This document shows, piece after piece, positions 51,093 through 60,623 of a stretch of 64,000 bases of DNA; within the stretch, counting starts at the first letter, position 1, and each line of letters begins with the position of its first letter. The stretch is from Gordoniibacillus chartarius. GTDB taxonomy: Bacteria; Bacillota; Bacilli; Paenibacillales; NBRC-103111. The notes beneath the pieces are model-generated. The model was not told the DNA's origin. It ran no database searches and saw only the letters and a program-made list of their open reading frames with translations. The stretch is from positions 1 to 64,000 of the forward strand of contig NZ_JBHLWN010000123.1 of the NCBI RefSeq assembly GCF_042432825.1. The letters run 5' to 3'. Made by a program: the position numbers and the translations under genes.

Positions 51093-52265
51093 TCACTGCC
51101 TCAGTTCATCTAGTGTCTCCTGAATGTATAAGAGATGTCTGGAGAAAGCGGCATTGAGCAGTCGATAATGCTCGATCGTCAGGCCGCCCAGCAACGTTAA
51201 TTCCCATTGTCCGATCGTCTTCTCGATAATGGTCTCCCCGGCTTGCACGATCTGTTCCCTTAACGATCTGTTACCGAGCTCCTTCAGCTTCATGACATCC
51301 AAATACGTCAAAAAGTAATGATAATACTGATTCACGGAATCGTCGATTTGTTTCTTCCGCTGCTTCAACGCGCTTTCCTTCGTCAATAGGCCGGTGACAA
51401 CCGTAAGCGCGGCGACAAAAATAGCCATAGGGGGAAACACGTTCAATATCGCCCATGTGAGCGTATGCCACCCGGCTGCCAGTGCAAGGACGCTAGCCAC
51501 GGTCGTTCCAATCGAAACCATCAGGATTTGCTCGGCCGCCCCGACTTGGAATTGCAGATCCACATTTTCGCGGGCTTTGTTGACTAGCATGTGCGGAACG
51601 ATACGCTGCAGATCCGGCTGCTGCGCCGTGATTTCCTTCTTCCATGCTTCCTCGTACACCTTATTGCAATGATCAAGAATGCGTCCGATATCCCGGGAAA
51701 CGTCCTTCGGGCTGAGATGCTCCTCCATCAGCTTTTCCACAATCGATTTGTCGTCAATGACGTTCTCATGCTCCGTTAACTTTTGACCGCGATACTTTTC
51801 GGAAAGCTGGTTTGCACCTTTGATTGCGATGTTGACCAAGGAACCCATCTTTTTGGCGGAGTCCTTGATCCCGGTGTACCAGGAACTATCCTTCTCCAGC
51901 CTGTCGTGCATGACCTTTTTCTTTCTCTGAAAATAAACCGCAAGATTGTCGTAAGCCGTCTGGAAAAATAGTTCCGGTGCACGAGAGTTAAATTTCCATA
52001 GGTTTTTATGGCGCTCCGTAAATTCATCCGTAATGCTCAAATATTGGCCGGCCTGCGCCTGCACGATCAGCTGCTCTTGCATTAGGGCAATGCGTTTCTG
52101 ATCATTATTGTTTGCAGCAGACAAAGCTGTTCTTGTCTCCACTAGAGCATTCCTCAGTGCGTTCATCACATTATCCGCTGTATCCGGATTTACTTCGGAC
52201 ATCTTCCGGTATGCGATTCCGAAAGCTTCGAATTCGGTTATTTTCGTAAAGAGCTCGTGGTTCAT
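51093..52265 (-). CDS. Membrane protein of unknown function, second gene of an uncharacterised pair
   Basis: A 390-residue protein that I do not recognise. Residues 1-260 are mostly alpha-helical and charged (LVETRTALSAANNNDQKRIALMQEQL; KKKVMHDRLEKDSSWY). A helical hairpin of two hydrophobic segments follows at about 270-320 (ILMVSIGTTVASVLALAAG; ILNVFPPMAIFVAALTVVTG), then a C-terminal helical region to LYIQETLDELRQ. No nucleotide-binding motif is visible. The ATG at 52265 follows GGAGG at eleven bases; upstream in-frame codons overlap the first gene. It starts 22 bases after the partner gene, so both are co-transcribed and probably act at the membrane together. Confidence 0.6.
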   Translation of the reverse strand: MNHELFTKITEFEAFGIAYRKMSEVNPDTADNVMNALRNALVETRTALSAANNNDQKRIALMQEQLIVQAQAGQYLSITDEFTERHKNLWKFNSRAPELFFQTAYDNLAVYFQRKKKVMHDRLEKDSSWYTGIKDSAKKMGSLVNIAIKGANQLSEKYRGQKLTEHENVIDDKSIVEKLMEEHLSPKDVSRDIGRILDHCNKVYEEAWKKEITAQQPDLQRIVPHMLVNKARENVDLQFQVGAAEQILMVSIGTTVASVLALAAGWHTLTWAILNVFPPMAIFVAALTVVTGLLTKESALKQRKKQIDDSVNQYYHYFLTYLDVMKLKELGNRSLREQIVQAGETIIEKTIGQWELTLLGGLTIEHYRLLNAAFSRHLLYIQETLDELRQ

Positions 52266-52287
52266 TCCGGTCCGCACCTCCGCTTGA

Positions 52288-53154
52288 TTATGATAGACGC
52301 AGCGATACTTTGCGGTATAACTGCGTCGCCGACTGGATAAGTGTTTGCACTCTCCGGAACGCATCGCTCGGGTTGGTTATCGCATAAGAGACAAGCAAGG
52401 CCGTTGCCACACCGGCAAGACAACCGATCCATACCGGCCCTCCAACCAGAGTCGAAGCCAGCAGTGCGCTGCCCGAGACGAAAGCACCCTTGCCGCTCTG
52501 CTTGATAGCCCGAATCGGATCCCCGCTCTTGACCGCAGCGTATACCATCCCTCCGGCGGCAATAGGAAACAAAATAGGGTTAGCCGTAACCAGTGACGAG
52601 ACGAGCAGTCCCCCCGACAATCGGGATAGCCGAGAAGGATCCGGCTGATTGCCCAGAAGAAGAGCAGCAGCAAGTCCTCCCATTCCCCCGAGGAGCTCCG
52701 GCCCGTTAAAGGTTAGCGCATCCGCCAAGAAGGTTTTTGACACCCCTAGATGGCTTACCATATTACCTAATTGGTCAAACTGCTCCTTAGACAAGGAGAA
52801 CAGCGGGTTGATTCCCGACTTGGATAACATATCCCTTAGCAAATGCTCCCCGGCCTGCAGCATCTCCGTTACGAAGGTATCGTCGGTACGAACATCCCGT
52901 ACCGCTTCGAAAGCCCCCCAAACCGTATGCTGACCGTCAAGTAAGTGATGCAGACCTGAGCCCCCGATGTGCGTTTGATTGTAAACGGCATCAATTGCCT
53001 GATCATATTCGTCGAAGTTATGATTAAACTCCTTCGCCAGCAAGCTTGAGAGCGGGTCGCCCAGCGGGGCGCTTCCCGCTCCTATGATTAAAGTCTGATC
53101 AGCTGATCTTATGGACCCGAAGCTTAAATCGCGAAGCCGTCTGTTTTTATCCAT
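52288..53154 (-). CDS. Membrane-associated protein of unknown function, first gene of the pair
   Basis: A 288-residue protein. The N-terminal half has a histidine-rich conserved-looking segment GGSGLHHLLDGQHTVWGAFE followed by AVRDVRTDDTFVTEML; the C-terminal half is glycine/alanine-rich and hydrophobic with about three membrane segments (GGMGGLAAALLLG; LLVSSLVTANPILFPIAAGGMVYAA; GSALLASTLVGGPVWIGCLAGVATALLVSYAI). No signal peptide. The His/Asp pattern could be a metal site, but no known family was assigned. ATG at 53154 with GGGAGG nine bases upstream; the longer open frame upstream is not conserved-looking. Confidence 0.6.
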   Translation of the reverse strand: MDKNRRLRDLSFGSIRSADQTLIIGAGSAPLGDPLSSLLAKEFNHNFDEYDQAIDAVYNQTHIGGSGLHHLLDGQHTVWGAFEAVRDVRTDDTFVTEMLQAGEHLLRDMLSKSGINPLFSLSKEQFDQLGNMVSHLGVSKTFLADALTFNGPELLGGMGGLAAALLLGNQPDPSRLSRLSGGLLVSSLVTANPILFPIAAGGMVYAAVKSGDPIRAIKQSGKGAFVSGSALLASTLVGGPVWIGCLAGVATALLVSYAITNPSDAFRRVQTLIQSATQLYRKVSLRLS

Positions 53155-53331
53155 TGATGCTTTCCTCCCATGTATAGGCCCGGAATTGCCCATCGCTTCT
53201 CCGCTTGCTCCCTGTTCCTCAACAAAGATTAATAATGAAAATATACTACATGAAGCGACACATTCCTTGTTAAATAAGTCTAAATGAAGAGGACTTTCGG
53301 CCTTTTGTCTCGTAAAGAGTTTCTTCCGAAG

Positions 53332-53380
53332 AAAAATAGGGCTTCCCTTCGTCATCTACGATGACTTTCGGTACAGCCCT
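53332..53380 (-). terminator. Hairpin upstream of the membrane-protein pair
   Basis: Minus strand AGGGCT, an inner GTCATC/GATGAC stem, then AGCCCT followed by ATTTTTC. It could be a second terminator for the SLH protein upstream or a leader structure for the pair. Confidence 0.45.
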
Positions 53381-53469
53381 CGAGTGTGTTATTACACGGC
53401 CCTATTCTTGTCAGGCAAAAGCAAGGTTACCTTCTGCCGCGGCGGCCGGCTTCTCTTCCTTTCCCACAA

Positions 53470-53508
53470 ATAAATCCCTGCATCATAATTGACGCAGGGA
53501 TTTATCAA
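53470..53508 (-). terminator. Terminator of the large SLH surface-protein gene
   Basis: Minus strand ATAAATCCCTGCGTC pairs with GATGCAGGGATTTAT around a six-base loop, followed by TTG. It begins a few bases after the stop codon at 53511. Confidence 0.8.
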
Positions 53509-53510
53509 GA

Positions 53511-56500
53511 TTATTTTACGGCTTGGATTTGGTTCAGCATTCGCACTACAACGGCGGCCACCTGTGCCCGTGTACTGTTTTGAGCCGGGGCAAAATGCGC
53601 GTCATCTACGCCGTTCAGTAATCCAAGAGCGGCAGCGGCTGCCACGTAGGGCTGAGCCCAATCGCTGATACTGATGGAGTCTGCATAATCGAACGGCTGT
53701 GCCGCAGCAATATCGCTTAATTTCTTACCGGTAGCGTGCAAGTAAGCGTTGACCATCATGACCGAAAGCTGCTCGCGTGTAACATTCGCTTCCGGAGAAA
53801 ACGTATTATCGCTTGTACCGGCTACGATATTCGAAGCATATGCAGCATCTACGGCCGCCTTATACCACGAATCGGCCGCTACATCCGAGAACGACTTAGA
53901 AGCTTCTTGAGCCGGCAAGTTCAGAGCCTTCTTGAGGATCGTGACCAACTGCGCTCTGGTCATATTGGTATCCGGTTGGAAGGAGTGCTCGCTCATCCCG
54001 TCGATAATCTGCATCCCCGTTAGTTGCTCGATATCTTTCTGCGCCCAATGTCCTTGAATATCGACGAACGGTTTCACACCGTTAGAAGTATTCGGTCCGC
54101 CGGCCGCCGCAGACTTCTCCAGCACGGCAAACTTCGAGAAGTGAGGCAGTGCAGCCGTAATCGTACCGTCACTATTCACCGTACCTCCCATGTAGGTCCA
54201 AGTGTTCGTGGTTTCATCCAGCCAGTAAACACCTAGCTTCGCCGCATCCTTCACTTTGGCAGGATCGTATTGGAATGTAGCCTCAATCGGCGCCTTAAAG
54301 GTCGTAATAGCCGTATCCTTCTCAGTTAAAGAGAAATCGAATACCGGAGACACAGCGTTGAACTCATTCAATCCCATTGCATCCATGGACGTCACTTTGA
54401 ACGTCACCTTGTTGTCCTGGTTGGCTACAGGTAGTGCATTAACAGGGAATTTGAGTTGAACCTCGTTCGCCTTGATAACGATCGGCTTGCCCTTATCCGC
54501 TGCTTTTTGCACAATGTCGGCACCGAAGCTAACCGTAGTAATATCAATTTGTTCTTTAGCTGTAGCGTCCAGCGTAAGTTCCTTCTTCGCAGGGTTGGCG
54601 AGATCAATCAGCATATCGACATGGGACGGCTGCACGTCGTAAGTCATTTTACCCTTAGCATCACGAACCGGGAGGCTTATTCCGCCGCCTCCTCCGCCTC
54701 CGCCTCCGCCACCACCAACGCCGCCACCGGCGGGAGGAGTTGGTTCGGCATTATATGCTTTTGCGACTTTCAAGCTGGGAAGACCGTCATGACGCTGCAA
54801 AGTGAAATATAACGTTCCCGCCCCGGTTCCTAACTGCTGGATTGTGAAGCTGACCGAAGTTCCATGCTTCTCAACCATTTGAATAAGGAAGGAATTGCTT
54901 GAATTGGAATCGTTGTATACTTGAACGACATCATAGGAACTTAAACCAGAGATGTTAATGGTATCAGAGGTTCCGGACTTGTTATTCGTAATTTGTATTT
55001 GATCGGATGTCAGCGAAGGACTGTACGTCCTATCCATAATATCGACAGTAGCCGGAATACTCATCCCTGTTTCGGAAACAACATATACAGCAATCTTGGT
55101 TGCACCGGCTGGGACTTTGGTATTCATTGGAATACTGGTTTGATAGAATATACTTTTTGGCACGCTCAGAATAGGACTGAGCCTTTGCAGTTGATCGTTA
55201 ACAAAGTAAACCTCGTAACGCAACGAACTACTTAAGTTAAAATCATTAGCATAAAAATATAAGTTGCCCCCCACTTCCCCTGCATCACCGTCATAATCTA
55301 ACTGCGAGATAGATTCGACAGGGCTTTGATTATCGGCAGGCAAAGTAGATACAGGTTCGCTCGCAATGTTATCCGCCAAATTATAGATTCCCAAAGTGGC
55401 CTCATCCTTGGCCGAATTGATTGCCGTCAGCTTCAAGAACGCGGCGCCTGCAGGTATTTGCGTATGTGTGATAGGTATATTGTACTGCTGCTGTCCTTTG
55501 TTGATTACCGCAAACGGATTGCCTAAAGGAAGTAGCCCTTCATCGGCAAATTCTACTACATAGGATTGCACACTGGCTTCATCCACTCGGGGAACCCAAT
55601 GCAATACACCATCGATACTCTGAGCGCGAGGGTCCCTGTCTTCGAAATATATACTGCCGAGATCGTAACTAATGTTGTCCCATAGCGCAATATAGGCTCC
55701 GCTTGTACCTTCGCCTTGATTGTTTTTGCCAAAGATCCCGATCCTCTGGGCCCCGGCCGGAATAGCAGTACCACTAGCTAAAGTAATTTCATAGGTCGGA
55801 AGCGATTGACTCGGCCGAAGAAGATTGCTTCGAGGGATTTCCGCGATAGGCTGCAGCTTCACGTTGTTTCCATCGACAAAGTAAAGGTTATAGCTTGTCG
55901 CAGCTCCATCTGAAGGAAAATCCACCCAACTGATCGACCCGCCGAAGCTTCCGCGGGAATAGTCGTTGTCAAAGCTAGTTATAACATTGATGTTCGGAGC
56001 CGGAATTGCTGAATTTGTGCCCGAAATGATTGGACTGCTTGTTGTATTATCGAAAATTTGCATGCGGTACAAGGCCGTACCTGTATTCCCGGACAAGTCC
56101 TTTGGACGCAAATCGAGATAGACCGCTCCAGGAGGCACAACAGATTCGGCGATGTTCACAAGATAAGTTAAACCGGATGTCGCATTCTTCGTAACGTTAT
56201 GGGTACTGCCAAGCGCAGCGCCGGAAGCGTCGGCAAAAGACAATTGGTAGCCGGAATAGTTCGTTTCGTCATACGTATACCAAGATACCAGCGGACGAAT
56301 TTGTCCCCGAACGGGATTCTGATCTTCAACCGTATAACTCATGTATGCCGTACCGCCGCCACCCCCGCCTCCTGGAGTAGAGACATAATCCGTCAGCACT
56401 ATAGCAGCGGCTGAAGAGCTTTCACCGAATGTATTCTTTGTATAAACACCAAGATACTTAGCCCCATCAGCTATACTCGTTTGCGGAATATTGTAGTAAA

Positions 56501-57008
56501 AATACGAGCTGTTTGTCGTGAAAGGCACCTCAGCAATGATATTGCCGATTTTATTCTTGTTTTGGTCTAAGAAATAAATGGTGTAGCTGTTGATGATGGA
56601 AGTGCCCGATGTACCGTACCAATTGATGTTACCGCCGATTTTCCCTGCGGCAGCATCGGTATCGTAAAAGCTAACATTAGCAACTTGTAGTGCCGGCGGA
56701 TGGAATTCCGGTGCACGATCATGAAGTGCCTGCATAGAGTTGAATTTCTCAATGGTTTTACCATCATCGGAGACAACGACAATTTGACCGCCAGGCAAAG
56801 TCAGCACATTCTTCGCGACGAATGGCAAATGGTATTGCAGCGTATAGGAATCCCGATCCCACACCGAGTCTTTGGCAAATACGTTACCTCCGTTAGCGGC
56901 AATGATTGCAGCCCCGAAATAACCTGGGTGCAGCTTGATTGGATTCAGTGTTGTTTTGTCCAAACGATTACTTGCGTAATACAGATCGTTTCCGTTCATC
57001 GCCAGCAC
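53511..57008 (-). CDS. Large SLH surface protein, C-terminal part after a frameshift
   Basis: An open frame of 1165 codons that continues the 56996-58576 protein in another frame. It holds five related beta-sandwich repeats of two alternating kinds (about 103-208, 222-322, 338-445, 452-548, 565-660; compare GGNINWYGTSGTS, GGSISWVDFPSDG, GGNLYFYANDFN), a 16-residue glycine-rich tract (about 761-776), an uncharacterised beta domain, and three SLH repeats (about 980-1165). The first codons (SFTSV before LAMNGND) read as the natural continuation of the N-terminal half, and the apparent GTG start has no Shine-Dalgarno site. Probably a wall-anchored adhesin or binding protein; its ligand is unknown. 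Confidence 0.75.
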   Translation of the reverse strand: MLAMNGNDLYYASNRLDKTTLNPIKLHPGYFGAAIIAANGGNVFAKDSVWDRDSYTLQYHLPFVAKNVLTLPGGQIVVVSDDGKTIEKFNSMQALHDRAPEFHPPALQVANVSFYDTDAAAGKIGGNINWYGTSGTSIINSYTIYFLDQNKNKIGNIIAEVPFTTNSSYFYYNIPQTSIADGAKYLGVYTKNTFGESSSAAAIVLTDYVSTPGGGGGGGTAYMSYTVEDQNPVRGQIRPLVSWYTYDETNYSGYQLSFADASGAALGSTHNVTKNATSGLTYLVNIAESVVPPGAVYLDLRPKDLSGNTGTALYRMQIFDNTTSSPIISGTNSAIPAPNINVITSFDNDYSRGSFGGSISWVDFPSDGAATSYNLYFVDGNNVKLQPIAEIPRSNLLRPSQSLPTYEITLASGTAIPAGAQRIGIFGKNNQGEGTSGAYIALWDNISYDLGSIYFEDRDPRAQSIDGVLHWVPRVDEASVQSYVVEFADEGLLPLGNPFAVINKGQQQYNIPITHTQIPAGAAFLKLTAINSAKDEATLGIYNLADNIASEPVSTLPADNQSPVESISQLDYDGDAGEVGGNLYFYANDFNLSSSLRYEVYFVNDQLQRLSPILSVPKSIFYQTSIPMNTKVPAGATKIAVYVVSETGMSIPATVDIMDRTYSPSLTSDQIQITNNKSGTSDTINISGLSSYDVVQVYNDSNSSNSFLIQMVEKHGTSVSFTIQQLGTGAGTLYFTLQRHDGLPSLKVAKAYNAEPTPPAGGGVGGGGGGGGGGGGISLPVRDAKGKMTYDVQPSHVDMLIDLANPAKKELTLDATAKEQIDITTVSFGADIVQKAADKGKPIVIKANEVQLKFPVNALPVANQDNKVTFKVTSMDAMGLNEFNAVSPVFDFSLTEKDTAITTFKAPIEATFQYDPAKVKDAAKLGVYWLDETTNTWTYMGGTVNSDGTITAALPHFSKFAVLEKSAAAGGPNTSNGVKPFVDIQGHWAQKDIEQLTGMQIIDGMSEHSFQPDTNMTRAQLVTILKKALNLPAQEASKSFSDVAADSWYKAAVDAAYASNIVAGTSDNTFSPEANVTREQLSVMMVNAYLHATGKKLSDIAAAQPFDYADSISISDWAQPYVAAAAALGLLNGVDDAHFAPAQNSTRAQVAAVVVRMLNQIQAVK

Positions 57009-58576
57009 GCTTGTGAAACTTTCGCCTGCGAAAGATCGGTTAGGTTGAATTTATATACCTGATCTGAGTTAGAGTATCCCGTAGTTGTACCATAGTACAA
57101 CGTATTGTCCCCGACACTGAGAAGCATACGGCCTGGAGTAGAAATATTGTTCTTAATCCTGGTTCCAGTAACCGTATCAATCGCATGAATTCCAGGATAT
57201 CCAAAGACACTTATATTCAACGGGGTATAGTACAGCTTTTGATTGCCATATACAACTTGAGTGACAAAGTTGCCAACTTCCCAAGAGTATACCGCCCCAC
57301 TGACACTGGTTCCGGAGAGGGTATCCACTCTTGTAATCTGTGTTGCTGAAGCGAAGCCGATATAGAGCTTGTCTTGATCTATGTATATGGAATTAGGGTT
57401 GGATCCTATCGTTCGCGTTTCTTGAACCGTCATATCGCTTGTACGAATTCTCAGGAGCTGATTGCTTTCCGAAGAAATGGCAAACAGATTCGTACCGTCG
57501 CTGCTGTATACAAGATCCGTCACCGATTTATCCAGTACCAGCTTTTGCCCGTCAGATACTGGAGGATTCGAGGTATCCGGAGCCACACTGATCATTTGAA
57601 TCACATTCGGAATACTAGAGTTCCAAGGATCCGATCCCGTATAGGAGTAAATATGATTATGGCTATCCATTAAAATATTTCTGGACGCCACCGGAAGCTC
57701 GGCAATTTGAGTAAAACCGTTTCGGTCGTAAACATAGCTATGGGTAGGTGCAGCTTCCCCCGAATTTGCCGAATCACCGGTAAACACATAGTTGCCAGAA
57801 ACATACATGATACTATATTTATATTTACCTTGAATGGAGTTCAGATCTTTGTTATTGAATCGGTAGCCCGCATAGAAAACCTGATCCCCGTCTACAATGA
57901 CTTTCCTGGCGGGACTATAAAAACCGTAATTATCATAATTGGTTTTCGATTGCTGCTGTAACGTATTAGTACTGTATGAGTATAAATCGGAACCGCTCAA
58001 TCCCGATTCACCTATAAACAAAATATGGTTGACTGGATCGACAGCCAGATCGGGCTCATATATTTGAGTTATCAGCAGCGTCTCTTTCTGAGTTGTTAAA
58101 TCATAAGCAGCCACAGAGCACCACTGATCATACTCTGCATAGAACAGCTTATTACCGTCGATAGCCACTTCGTACGGCCGAATGGAGGTTGGGATGTTGC
58201 TTACTACTTCCCCTTGCTCAATATCGACAACGGCAATGGCATTGTTTCCAGACAAAGCGACATAAAGCTTGCCGCCGGACTGTACTAAATCCGAAGGAGC
58301 TGGACCGAGAGTTACTTGCTTGTCGATCTGGAGATCGCTAAGTCGAATGAACATCAAACTATTGGATTCCTTAGAGACAGCATAAATATATCCTCTCGAC
58401 TCGTCTATCAACCATTCCCTGATCGGCTTTTGCAGGGTAAGCGACGGCGATGCATCCGCGTATGCTTTGTTGTCATCGATCCCAACGAAAAGAGAAGATG
58501 ATAGCATCGCAAAAATAGTTAAAAAATGCATAAAAAAGCGCAACTTCCTTACACTCCGGTGCTTTCCGGCAAACAT
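56996..58576 (-). CDS. Large SLH surface protein, N-terminal part (beta-propeller), cut by a frameshift
   Basis: Signal peptide (RFFMHFLTIFAMLSSSLFVG, cleavage near AYADA) and then about 480 residues of YncE/NHL-type beta-propeller repeats (SDLVQSGGKLYVALSGNNAIAVVDI; EPDLAVDPVNHILFIGES; DLVYSSDGTNLFAISSESNQLLRI; SIYIDQDKLYIGFA). The frame ends in QACWR and a stop just after NLTDLSQ, overlapping the downstream frame; one extra base near 57021-57036 would join the two into a protein of about 1,690 residues. ATG at 58576 with AGGAGGG nine bases upstream. The frameshift could be a real inactivation, a slippage site or a sequencing error. Confidence 0.75.
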   Translation of the reverse strand: MFAGKHRSVRKLRFFMHFLTIFAMLSSSLFVGIDDNKAYADASPSLTLQKPIREWLIDESRGYIYAVSKESNSLMFIRLSDLQIDKQVTLGPAPSDLVQSGGKLYVALSGNNAIAVVDIEQGEVVSNIPTSIRPYEVAIDGNKLFYAEYDQWCSVAAYDLTTQKETLLITQIYEPDLAVDPVNHILFIGESGLSGSDLYSYSTNTLQQQSKTNYDNYGFYSPARKVIVDGDQVFYAGYRFNNKDLNSIQGKYKYSIMYVSGNYVFTGDSANSGEAAPTHSYVYDRNGFTQIAELPVASRNILMDSHNHIYSYTGSDPWNSSIPNVIQMISVAPDTSNPPVSDGQKLVLDKSVTDLVYSSDGTNLFAISSESNQLLRIRTSDMTVQETRTIGSNPNSIYIDQDKLYIGFASATQITRVDTLSGTSVSGAVYSWEVGNFVTQVVYGNQKLYYTPLNISVFGYPGIHAIDTVTGTRIKNNISTPGRMLLSVGDNTLYYGTTTGYSNSDQVYKFNLTDLSQAKVSQACWR

Positions 58577-58763
58577 GAGTAATAGCCCTCCTAGTATTGG
58601 ATAATCTCTCAGCGGCATCACTGAGTCCTGACTTCTGTCGGCATCAACAGCGTCAGTTACACCACTGTAAAGTTTATACCAAAACTTGGGCCAATGTAAT
58701 ATATACTTTTCATATTATAGAAAAATTAAAATTTTGCAGACATTCCGTCAGAATGCAGGGGGG

Positions 58764-59888
58764 CTAGCGGTCAGTCACCGGATCTGTGGCCGCGTCCTTC
58801 GGCAAGCGTACCTCGAACACCGTACGGACCGCATCGCTGGAAGCGGAGATGGCGCCTTGATGCTGTTCGACGATGTTCTTCGCGATAAACAGGCCCAGAC
58901 CGGTACTGCCTTCCCGATGGGTCCGCGCCCGGTCGCCGGTAAAGAACATATCGAATATATATGGCAGTTCCTCCGCGGGAATGCTGTTCCCGTAGTTCAC
59001 CACTTGAATGACAACCTCATCCCCTTTCGGATGAGCGTTGATATCGACATACAGGCCGTCTTGTCCATACCGGATGGCATTGGACAGCAAATTCTCGAAT
59101 ACCCGCGCCAGCAGCTCTCCGTCCCCCCGGATCAGCAAATGGGCGGCCACGTTGATCCTGGACGTCAGATTGTTTTTCTCCAAAGCAGGATATAATTCTT
59201 CATTCAGCTGGATGAGAAGCTCGCTCAAATCGACGGGCTTGCGGTCAATCGTCAGCTTGCCGTAATTCAGACGGGTGATTTCGAAGAGCTCGTCAATCAG
59301 CCGTTCCAGGCGCTGCGACTTGGTGTAAGCAATGCTCGTATAGTGCTTCATCTGTTCAAGGGTCAGTTGGTCGTCCCGGAGGATGAAATCCAAATAGCCT
59401 AGGATGGAGGTCAGCGGCGTACGCAAGTCATGGGCCAGATTCAGGACGAGCTGCTCCTTGCTGTTCTCCGCGAAGTCTCCCCGCTCCAGAGCATGTTGCA
59501 GCTTATCCCCGGCCAAATTGATGTCTCTCGCGATATCCCCGAATTCATCTTGGGACGGAATGACGACACGGATGTCGAACTTTCCGTTCGCGAGCTGGTG
59601 AATCCCGTTCGAGATCTCGCGGAAATAGGCCACATACGATTTGGTCAGCAGCAGGAAGAACAGGATGGACAGCGGAATGAAAAGCAGCAGGAAGAAATTG
59701 ATGTCTCCGAATTCCCGAATGAAGTTGCGGACATGTCTCAAGGGATTTTCGCGGAGAATCGTATGGTAATAGAGCTGCAAGGCCTTGTAGCAGGAGTAGG
59801 TGATGATGCCGGACAGCAGCATGCTCAGCCCGAACAGCATGATCATCCGGAACCGGAAGCTTCGCAGTAAGTCAGCCATTGAATGCAT
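58764..59888 (-). CDS. vanS: VanS-like sensor histidine kinase
   Basis: A 374-residue kinase with two membrane helices (about 13-38 and 62-82), HAMP (to about 135), phospho-acceptor His153 in NLAHDLRTPLTS, and the ATPase boxes ENLLSNAIRYG (N), YIFDMFFTGDRARTHREGSTGLGLFI (F and G). The short extracellular loop is as in VanS/SaeS-like sensors of envelope stress. ATG at 59888 with GGGAAG upstream, overlapping the end of the regulator gene. Last gene of a vanY-vanZ-vanR-vanS operon; the symbol is by homology and context, and glycopeptide sensing is not shown. Confidence 0.85.
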   Translation of the reverse strand: MHSMADLLRSFRFRMIMLFGLSMLLSGIITYSCYKALQLYYHTILRENPLRHVRNFIREFGDINFFLLLFIPLSILFFLLLTKSYVAYFREISNGIHQLANGKFDIRVVIPSQDEFGDIARDINLAGDKLQHALERGDFAENSKEQLVLNLAHDLRTPLTSILGYLDFILRDDQLTLEQMKHYTSIAYTKSQRLERLIDELFEITRLNYGKLTIDRKPVDLSELLIQLNEELYPALEKNNLTSRINVAAHLLIRGDGELLARVFENLLSNAIRYGQDGLYVDINAHPKGDEVVIQVVNYGNSIPAEELPYIFDMFFTGDRARTHREGSTGLGLFIAKNIVEQHQGAISASSDAVRTVFEVRLPKDAATDPVTDR

Positions 59889-60567
59889 ATCCCACTTCCC
59901 ACACGGTTTTGATCAGCTTGTTCTTGTTCACGTCCTCCCCGAGCTTCTTTCGCAGAGTGCGAATGTGAACCATGACCGTATTGCTGCCTTCATAGTAAGC
60001 CTCACCCCATACCTGTTCGAAAATATGCTCCGAGCTGAACACCTTCTTCGGATGGCTGGCCAGGAGATGCAAGATATCGAATTCCTTCGGCGTAAGCTCT
60101 ACAGGCTTGCCATAGAGGAACACGCACCGCTCCTCGGGATAGATGATCAGTCCTCCCGCCTCCAGCGTCGGCTTGCCGGGCTGGGAGGTCGAATTGAACT
60201 GCAGAGAGCGCCTCAGCTGGGCATTGACCCGGGCCACCAGCTCCATCGGATTGAAGGGCTTGGTGACGTAATCGTCCGCTCCTCGGACGAGCCCGGCGAT
60301 TTTGTCCAGATCGGACGCTTTGGCGCTCAAGAAAATGATGGGCATCAGGTGCTGCTCCCGAATCATTCTCGTTACCTCATATCCGTCCAGCTTGGGCATC
60401 ATGATATCCAGAATCGCCAAATCGATAGCGTTGGACTGTACGGCAAGGACCGCTTCCTGGCCGTCATGGACCTTGATGCAGCGGTAGCCCTCCCGCTCCA
60501 GATGCAGCTCGATCAAATCGGCAATTTCCGCCTCGTCGTCCGCAATCAGTATGGTGATAGCCCTCAT
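59872..60567 (-). CDS. vanR: VanR-like response regulator (OmpR/PhoB type)
   Basis: A 231-residue regulator: receiver domain with Asp10/Asp11, phospho-acceptor Asp54 in LAILDIMMP and lysine in TKPF; winged-helix effector (ELTPKEFDILHLLASHPKKVFSSEHIFEQVWG; NTVMVHIRTLRKKLGED). ATG at 60567 with GGAG eight bases upstream. Its gene overlaps vanS, and vanY/vanZ precede it, so it likely activates this operon. Confidence 0.9.
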   Translation of the reverse strand: MRAITILIADDEAEIADLIELHLEREGYRCIKVHDGQEAVLAVQSNAIDLAILDIMMPKLDGYEVTRMIREQHLMPIIFLSAKASDLDKIAGLVRGADDYVTKPFNPMELVARVNAQLRRSLQFNSTSQPGKPTLEAGGLIIYPEERCVFLYGKPVELTPKEFDILHLLASHPKKVFSSEHIFEQVWGEAYYEGSNTVMVHIRTLRKKLGEDVNKNKLIKTVWEVGYAFNG

Positions 60568-60623
60568 GGTTTCCACTCCAGCACGTCATAGAATCATTTG
60601 TAGTATTGTAACAGATTTTCGCT

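Noticed and set aside
54681..54728. Glycine-codon tract (GGN repeats) that looks like a CRISPR or minisatellite on first view
   Set aside because: It is a simple poly-glycine linker in frame within the SLH protein, with no spacers.
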